Shown piece after piece: positions 19,603 to 23,970 of a DNA stretch of 23,970 bases. The translations under genes and the position numbers were made by a program. The notes beneath the pieces were generated by a model. The model saw only the letters and a list, made by a program, of their open reading frames with translations, made no database searches and had not been told where the DNA came from. Numbering within the stretch: position 1 is the first letter of the stretch; every line of letters starts with the position of its first letter. Origin of the DNA: Lachnospiraceae bacterium UBA7179 (GTDB taxonomy: Bacteria > Bacillota > Clostridia > Lachnospirales > Lachnospiraceae); NCBI GenBank assembly GCA_002491195.1, contig DKVL01000086.1:1-23970 (forward strand), in the 5' to 3' direction.

Positions 19603-20355
19603 TTATAAAAGAGTAAGAATCTCAGGCTCACCGTCAGTAATCAGGATTGTATTCTCATAATGCGCAGATAAGGAACCATCCTCAGTGACAACTGTCCAAC
19701 TGTCATCCAGCCATTCAACGTCGCCACCTCCCATGTTAATCATGGGTTCTACCGCGAGCGTCATACCTGCCCGAAGTTTCATTCCACGCTTTTTCTGTCT
19801 GAAATTCGGAATCTCCGGATCCTCATGAAGAGAAGTTCCTATTCCATGCCCTACCAAATCCCGGACAATACCATATCCAAACTGTGACACATAATTGTCG
19901 ATCGTATTTGATATATCGTGAAGGTGATTTCCTGCTGTAGCTCTCTTTACTCCCTCAAAAAATGATTTTCTTGTCTCGTCTATCAGTTTCTGTGCCTCTG
20001 GACTGATTCGCCCTACACCATGCGTTCTGGCTGCGTCAGAATGGTAACCCTTATAAATCAGCCCGCAGTCAAGACTTACAATATCACCCTCCTGCAATAT
20101 CCTGTCTGCCCTGGGTATTCCATGCACCACTTCATCATTCACTGACACACAGATTGATGCCGGATAGCCATTATAATGCAGGAAATTTGGAACACCGCCC
20201 ATCTTCCTGATCAATTTTTCTCCTAACTGGTCAATATAAAGGGTAGATATCCCTGGCTTTATTGCCTGCCCAAGTTCCTCATGTACCTCTGCCAGGAGCC
20301 TGCAGGACTCCCGCATGAGATCAATCTCTCGCTGCGACTTTATTGTAACGGCCAT
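19603..20355 (-). CDS. map: Type I methionine aminopeptidase
   Basis: 250 residues, start MAVTIKSQREIDLMRESCRL. The metal ligands are visible: D and D in VSLDCGLIYKGYHSDAARTH, H in GHGIGTSLHEDPEIP, E in LAVEPMIN and E in HYENTILIT. It removes the initiator methionine from nascent proteins. It sits 34 bp downstream of adk in the spc operon. Confidence 0.97.
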   Translation of the reverse strand: MAVTIKSQREIDLMRESCRLLAEVHEELGQAIKPGISTLYIDQLGEKLIRKMGGVPNFLHYNGYPASICVSVNDEVVHGIPRADRILQEGDIVSLDCGLIYKGYHSDAARTHGVGRISPEAQKLIDETRKSFFEGVKRATAGNHLHDISNTIDNYVSQFGYGIVRDLVGHGIGTSLHEDPEIPNFRQKKRGMKLRAGMTLAVEPMINMGGGDVEWLDDSWTVVTEDGSLSAHYENTILITDGEPEILTLL

Positions 20356-20389
20356 TTTCTTCTATTCCTCCGCCCGATCCAATCTCTCA

Positions 20390-21031
20390 TTACGACAATA
20401 TATTGACGATTGCAGCAAAAACATCTTTCATATCCACTGTGCCATCCACCGATTTCAAGACACCCTTTGCCTCATAAAAATCAATGAGCGGCTGTGTCTG
20501 CTTATGGTATACATCAAGGCGGTTCTTTACTGTCTCTGGCTTATCATCATCTCTCAGGATAAGCTCTGAATTACATTTGTCACAGATTCCCTCTTTCTTG
20601 GGCGGAATGTGCACAATATGATAAGTCGCACCACAATTCACACATGCACGCCTTCCAGACATCCTGTTGATAATATTCTCATCCGGCACATCGACATTGA
20701 TCGCATAATCAATCTTATCGCCAAGTTCTGTGAGCGCCTTGTCAAGAACTTCTGCCTGTGGAATTGTTCTCGGAAAACCGTCCAATACATATCCGTTCTT
20801 GCAGTCATCCTGCGCCACTCTGTCAAGCAAGATCTTAACCGTAAGCTCATCTGGTACTAACAATCCCTGATCCATATACTTCTTCGCTTCCATGCCGAGT
20901 TCAGTGCCATTCTTAATGTTTGCCCTGAAGATATCGCCGGTCGATATGTGGGGAATCGAAAATTTTTCTGCAATCATTTTTGCCTGTGTACCCTTTCCTG
21001 CTCCTGGTGCACCTAACATAATAATTTTCAT
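20390..21031 (-). CDS. adk: Adenylate kinase (zinc-binding form)
   Basis: 213 residues from ATG 21031 (MKIIMLGAPGAGKGTQAKMI) with AAAGGAGG upstream; the longer open frame is not conserved. P-loop GAPGAGKGT, then GDIFRANIKNGTELG, VLDGFPRT and the LID region with four cysteines in two CxxC pairs (CVNCG, CDKCN), which bind zinc in Gram-positive enzymes. It equilibrates AMP, ATP and ADP. It is separated from secY by 186 bp. Confidence 0.97.
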   Translation of the reverse strand: MKIIMLGAPGAGKGTQAKMIAEKFSIPHISTGDIFRANIKNGTELGMEAKKYMDQGLLVPDELTVKILLDRVAQDDCKNGYVLDGFPRTIPQAEVLDKALTELGDKIDYAINVDVPDENIINRMSGRRACVNCGATYHIVHIPPKKEGICDKCNSELILRDDDKPETVKNRLDVYHKQTQPLIDFYEAKGVLKSVDGTVDMKDVFAAIVNILS

Positions 21032-21217
21032 GCTGATTTCCTCCTTTAATTTTACTAAAATAATCATACAACGATGCTTTATTTTATGAAACATAGCTTC
21101 AATTCAATTTATCCTGCATGCAGGATACCCTCAATTCAAGCTATTACATAACGGACAGAAGCAAAGCGCACGCTTTGCTCCTATCTGATTATTTGTACGC
21201 TGATTGTCTGCAAGTTT
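21032..21217. other. adk-secY gap with two palindromes
   Basis: TATCCTGCATGCAGGATA (21110-21127) is a perfect palindrome inside a 52-bp imperfect one (21093-21144, ends ATAGCTT/AAGCTAT). AGCAAAGCG and CGCTTTGCT (21160-21168, 21171-21179) form a second tight stem. None ends in a T-run, so they are not simple terminators. They may be RNA-processing or protein-binding sites. No promoter of high quality was found. Confidence 0.6.
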
Positions 21218-22531
21218 TTAATCATTCAAGAATCCCTTATAGTTTCGCACAAGCATCTGTGATTCAATCTGTTTAATTGTCTCAAGTACAACGCTGACAA
21301 TAATGATCAGACTGGTTCCACCAAAAGAAACAGACGCATTGAATACACCATTGAAGAAAAACGGTACAACTGCTACAATCACCAGACCGATCGCACCAAT
21401 AAAGATAATCGCATTGAGTACTTTAGTCAAATAATCACTTGTCGGTTTCCCGGGTCTGATACCTGGTACAAATCCACCCTGTTTCTTCATATTATTAGAA
21501 ATTTCCAAAGGATTAAATGTCAATGATGTATAGAAATAAGCAAAAAACACTGTCAAAATAACATATACCACAAGACCAACAGAATAAATCAGCTGTGATG
21601 GGTTGCACCAGTTATCCTGATTCAAACCGTTCAGTATTTGCCTCCACACGCCGGTTCCCTTGTATCCAACCAGAGTTGAGATTACAATAGGGAACTGCAT
21701 TAATGAGGAAGCAAAGATAATAGGAATCACACCCGCTGTATTCACCTTTAACGGCAGATATGTCATCTGACCTCCAACCATTTTATTTCCCTGGATTTTT
21801 TTCGCATACTGAACAGGGATCTTTCGTACTGCACTGTTGAGAATGACAACAAATACAGTCATTGCCAAAATAATTGCAATGATGATCAATGCCGCAACTA
21901 CCGCAAGAGGAATTGATTTTCCCTTACAAAACTGTTCATACAATTTTGCAAAATCATCCGGCAGCCGAGAAATAATATTGATAACGAGTACGATTGAAAT
22001 ACCATTACCAACGCCTTTCTCAGTAATGCGCTCACCAATCCACATCAGAAATGCGCTGCCTGCTGTCAACACAGCAACTACCGTTATAATTTCAAGCGGA
22101 CCGAATTTCTGAAGCAAGCCCTGGTTACCAAATCCTATTGCCATCATCGTACTCTCAAGCAACGCAAGTCCCACAGTAACATAACGCGTGATAGAAGCAA
22201 TCTTCTTTCTTCCATCCTCCCCATCCTTCTGCATCTCCTCGAGTTTCGGAATTGCGATCGTGAGCAGCTGCATAATGATGGAAGACGTGATATATGGTGT
22301 GATATTCAATGCAAATACAGACATTCTTGAAAAAGAACCACCTGTAAATGCATCAAAAAAGCCAAATGCTCCACCAGTTTGAGCATCAAACCATGAGGAA
22401 AAATAATCTCTGTTCACACCCGGAATCGGAAGTTGGGAACCAAAACGAATCACCACCAGCATAAAAAAGGTAAATAGCAGCTTTCCTCTGATTTCCTTGA
22501 TCTTAAACGCATTCTTTAGCGTAGAAAACAT
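21218..22531 (-). CDS. secY: Preprotein translocase subunit SecY
   Basis: 437 residues with ten predicted membrane spans. N-terminal RGKLLFTFFMLVVIRFGSQL, the plug region after PIPGVNRDYF, and family blocks GGQMTYLPLKVNTAGVIPII and FNPLEISNNMKKQGGFVPGI (the cytoplasmic loops that bind SecA and ribosomes) are visible. It is the channel for protein export. It overlaps the rplO stop by one base (TAATG). Confidence 0.98.
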   Translation of the reverse strand: MFSTLKNAFKIKEIRGKLLFTFFMLVVIRFGSQLPIPGVNRDYFSSWFDAQTGGAFGFFDAFTGGSFSRMSVFALNITPYITSSIIMQLLTIAIPKLEEMQKDGEDGRKKIASITRYVTVGLALLESTMMAIGFGNQGLLQKFGPLEIITVVAVLTAGSAFLMWIGERITEKGVGNGISIVLVINIISRLPDDFAKLYEQFCKGKSIPLAVVAALIIIAIILAMTVFVVILNSAVRKIPVQYAKKIQGNKMVGGQMTYLPLKVNTAGVIPIIFASSLMQFPIVISTLVGYKGTGVWRQILNGLNQDNWCNPSQLIYSVGLVVYVILTVFFAYFYTSLTFNPLEISNNMKKQGGFVPGIRPGKPTSDYLTKVLNAIIFIGAIGLVIVAVVPFFFNGVFNASVSFGGTSLIIIVSVVLETIKQIESQMLVRNYKGFLND

Positions 22532-22977
22532 TAGATCACCTCTGCTGTTCCACCAAGTGCCTCAATCTTCTCCTTTGCAGATGCGCTGTATGCGTTTACC
22601 TGAACATTGAGCTTCTTGGTTAATTCTCCTCTGCCTAAAATCTTTACTCCATCTCTAGGGTTTTTAATGATTCCAGTCTCGATTAATGTGTCCACTGATA
22701 CTGTCGCGCCATCCTCAAATCTCTCTAACACTTCAAGGTTGATCGCAACGATTTCCTTTGTATTTCTATTGTGGAAGCCTCTCTTAGGAATACGTCTATA
22801 TAAAGGCATCTGACCACCTTCAAAGCCTGGTCTCGGAGCTCCGGAACGAGCCTTCTGTCCCTTGTGACCTTTTCCAGCCGTCTTGCCATTTCCCGAACCA
22901 TGACCACGACCTCTTCTAAAATTATCACTATGCTTAGAACCTTCGGCAGGTCTTAAATTAGATAATTCTAAACTCAT
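22531..22977 (-). CDS. rplO: 50S ribosomal protein L15
   Basis: 148 residues: MSLELSNLRPAEGSKHSDNF, the Gly-rich basic region RRGRGHGSGNGKTAGKGHKG, and FEGGQMPLYRRIPKRGF, all diagnostic of L15. Standard length and position between rpmD and secY. Confidence 0.98.
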   Translation of the reverse strand: MSLELSNLRPAEGSKHSDNFRRGRGHGSGNGKTAGKGHKGQKARSGAPRPGFEGGQMPLYRRIPKRGFHNRNTKEIVAINLEVLERFEDGATVSVDTLIETGIIKNPRDGVKILGRGELTKKLNVQVNAYSASAKEKIEALGGTAEVI

Positions 22978-22997
22978 TTTCTGACACCTCCCTTATA

Positions 22998-23180
22998 TTA
23001 TGCTTCTTCAACTTTTACTAAATGATTTACTTTGCGAATCATACCTCTGGTTGCTGCATTGTCAGGAAGCTCTACTGTCTTGTGAAGCTTTGTCAATCCC
23101 ATAGCCTCAACAGTTGCCTTGTTCTTGGGAACAGCACCGATTGTTGATTTAATTAAAGTAACTTTTAACGTCTTTGCCAT
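22998..23180 (-). CDS. rpmD: 50S ribosomal protein L30
   Basis: 60 residues, MAKTLKVTLIKSTIGAVPKN, then ATVEAMGLTKLHKTVELPDN, the L30 signature. It lies between rpsE and rplO, 14 bp from rpsE. Confidence 0.97.
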   Translation of the reverse strand: MAKTLKVTLIKSTIGAVPKNKATVEAMGLTKLHKTVELPDNAATRGMIRKVNHLVKVEEA

Positions 23181-23194
23181 CTTCGTCTACCTCC

Positions 23195-23704
23195 TTAAGC
23201 CATGATCTCGTCGATAGATTTACCACGATTTGCAGCTACCTGCTCGGGTGTCTTCAACTGTGAAAGACCAGCAATTGTAGAAAGTACGACGTTCTGCTTA
23301 TTGTTAGAGCCCAAAGACTTTGTACGAATATTCTTAATACCCGCAAGCTCACATACGACACGCGCAGGACCGCCAGCGATGATACCTGTACCTTCAGGAG
23401 CCCTCTTTAACAAAACACTGGAAGAACCATAGTTACCAATAAAATCATGTGTTATAGAGTTGTTCTCATCCATGGCAACAGTGATCAGGTTCTTGATTGC
23501 GTCTTCCTTTCCCTTGCGAATCGCCTCAGGGATTTCTACGGCCTTACCAAGTCCGGCGCCTACGTGACCATTACCGTCACCCACAACGACCAGAGCGGTA
23601 AAACGCATGTTACGTCCACCTTTAACAGTCTTGGTTACACGTTTAATTGTAACAACCTTATCTGTTAATTCAAGCTGACTAGCATCAATGATTGTACGTT
23701 TCAT
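23195..23704 (-). CDS. rpsE: 30S ribosomal protein S5
   Basis: 169 residues, start MKRTIIDASQLELTDKVVTI. The double-stranded-RNA-binding segment RVTKTVKGGRNMRFTALVVV and the C-terminal domain (LLKRAPEGTGIIAGGPARVV) are complete. S5 contributes to decoding accuracy. It follows rplR by 16 bp. Confidence 0.98.
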   Translation of the reverse strand: MKRTIIDASQLELTDKVVTIKRVTKTVKGGRNMRFTALVVVGDGNGHVGAGLGKAVEIPEAIRKGKEDAIKNLITVAMDENNSITHDFIGNYGSSSVLLKRAPEGTGIIAGGPARVVCELAGIKNIRTKSLGSNNKQNVVLSTIAGLSQLKTPEQVAANRGKSIDEIMA

Positions 23705-23720
23705 GTGATTTTCTCCCTTC

Positions 23721-23970
23721 CTAGAATACCAAGCCAGCTTCTCTTGCTGCCTCAGCTAAAGCTGCAATTTTTCCATGGTATAAAAAGCCGCCTCTATCAA
23801 AAACTACTTCTGTAATACCCTTATCCATTGCTCTCTTTGCAATTACTTTACCTAAATATGCTGCTGCTTCAACGTCATTGGTCTTCTTAAGTTCAGCCTT
23901 TACTTCCTTCTCCACAGTAGAAGCTGCCACTAATGTATTTCCAACGGTATCGTCAATAATTTGAGCATAC
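23721..23970 (-). CDS. rplR: 50S ribosomal protein L18, C-terminal part (runs off the window)
   Basis: 82 residues of the C-terminal part. The frame continues to the right edge (YAQIIDDTVGNTLVAASTVE), so the true start lies outside. KTNDVEAAAYLGKVIAKRAM, VVFDRGGFLYHGKIAALAEA and AREAGLVF are typical of L18, which anchors 5S rRNA. It precedes rpsE, as usual. Confidence 0.96.
   Translation of the reverse strand, partial: YAQIIDDTVGNTLVAASTVEKEVKAELKKTNDVEAAAYLGKVIAKRAMDKGITEVVFDRGGFLYHGKIAALAEAAREAGLVF

Noticed and set aside
1..23970. tRNA, rRNA or defence genes
   Set aside because: No cloverleaf sequences, rRNA signatures, toxin-antitoxin pairs, restriction-modification or other defence genes were recognised in the window.

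Overview
The window looks like the chromosome of a low-to-mid GC Clostridia bacterium, probably Lachnospiraceae. The right 60% carries the 3' part of the spc operon and the alpha operon on the minus strand, with a KOW-domain protein between map and infA, an unusually long L17, and the order rplQ - (dnaJ-like) - ecfA1 - ecfA2 - ecfT - truA - rplM - rpsI. This order is known from Bacillus and Clostridia. The taxonomic call rests on gene order and protein character, not on a database search.

Left to right: (a) 1-421 is host DNA: the start of an AraC-type regulator gene running off the left edge, an 82-bp inverted-repeat structure, and a minus-strand terminator that was probably the native terminator of rplM-rpsI. 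(b) 422-9423 is an integrated element of about 9.0 kb, bounded by a 13-bp direct repeat made of the last bases of rpsI. (c) 9412-14888 holds rpsI, rplM, truA, the ECF transporter energising module and a J-domain protein. (d) 15125-23970 holds rplQ, rpoA, rpsD, rpsK, rpsM, rpmJ, infA, a KOW protein, map, adk, secY, rplO, rpmD, rpsE and part of rplR.

The element is the interesting part. It is organised like a phage satellite (PICI/SaPI-like) rather than a normal prophage. It has a tyrosine integrase beside attR, divergent repressor/Cro-like genes around a three-operator switch, a primase-helicase, and inverted iteron clusters flanking an AT-rich core just 3' of that gene (a SaPI-type origin). 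Three small unknown genes follow. A compact head module comes last: scaffold (DUF4355-like), major capsid protein, an unknown 81-aa protein, a head-closure-like protein and an HK97-gp10-like neck protein. No terminase, portal, protease, tail or lysis gene is visible. The element therefore seems able to integrate, replicate and make capsid components but would need a helper for packaging and tails. Alternatively it is a strongly reduced prophage.

The head operon is preceded by a strong promoter, a roughly 130-nt leader and an intrinsic terminator whose 3' arm can pair with either of two upstream repeats, which suggests attenuation or an abundant small RNA. A 27-position composite motif is perfectly conserved at two sites in the element. 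One copy abuts a promoter that faces out across the left attachment site into host DNA.
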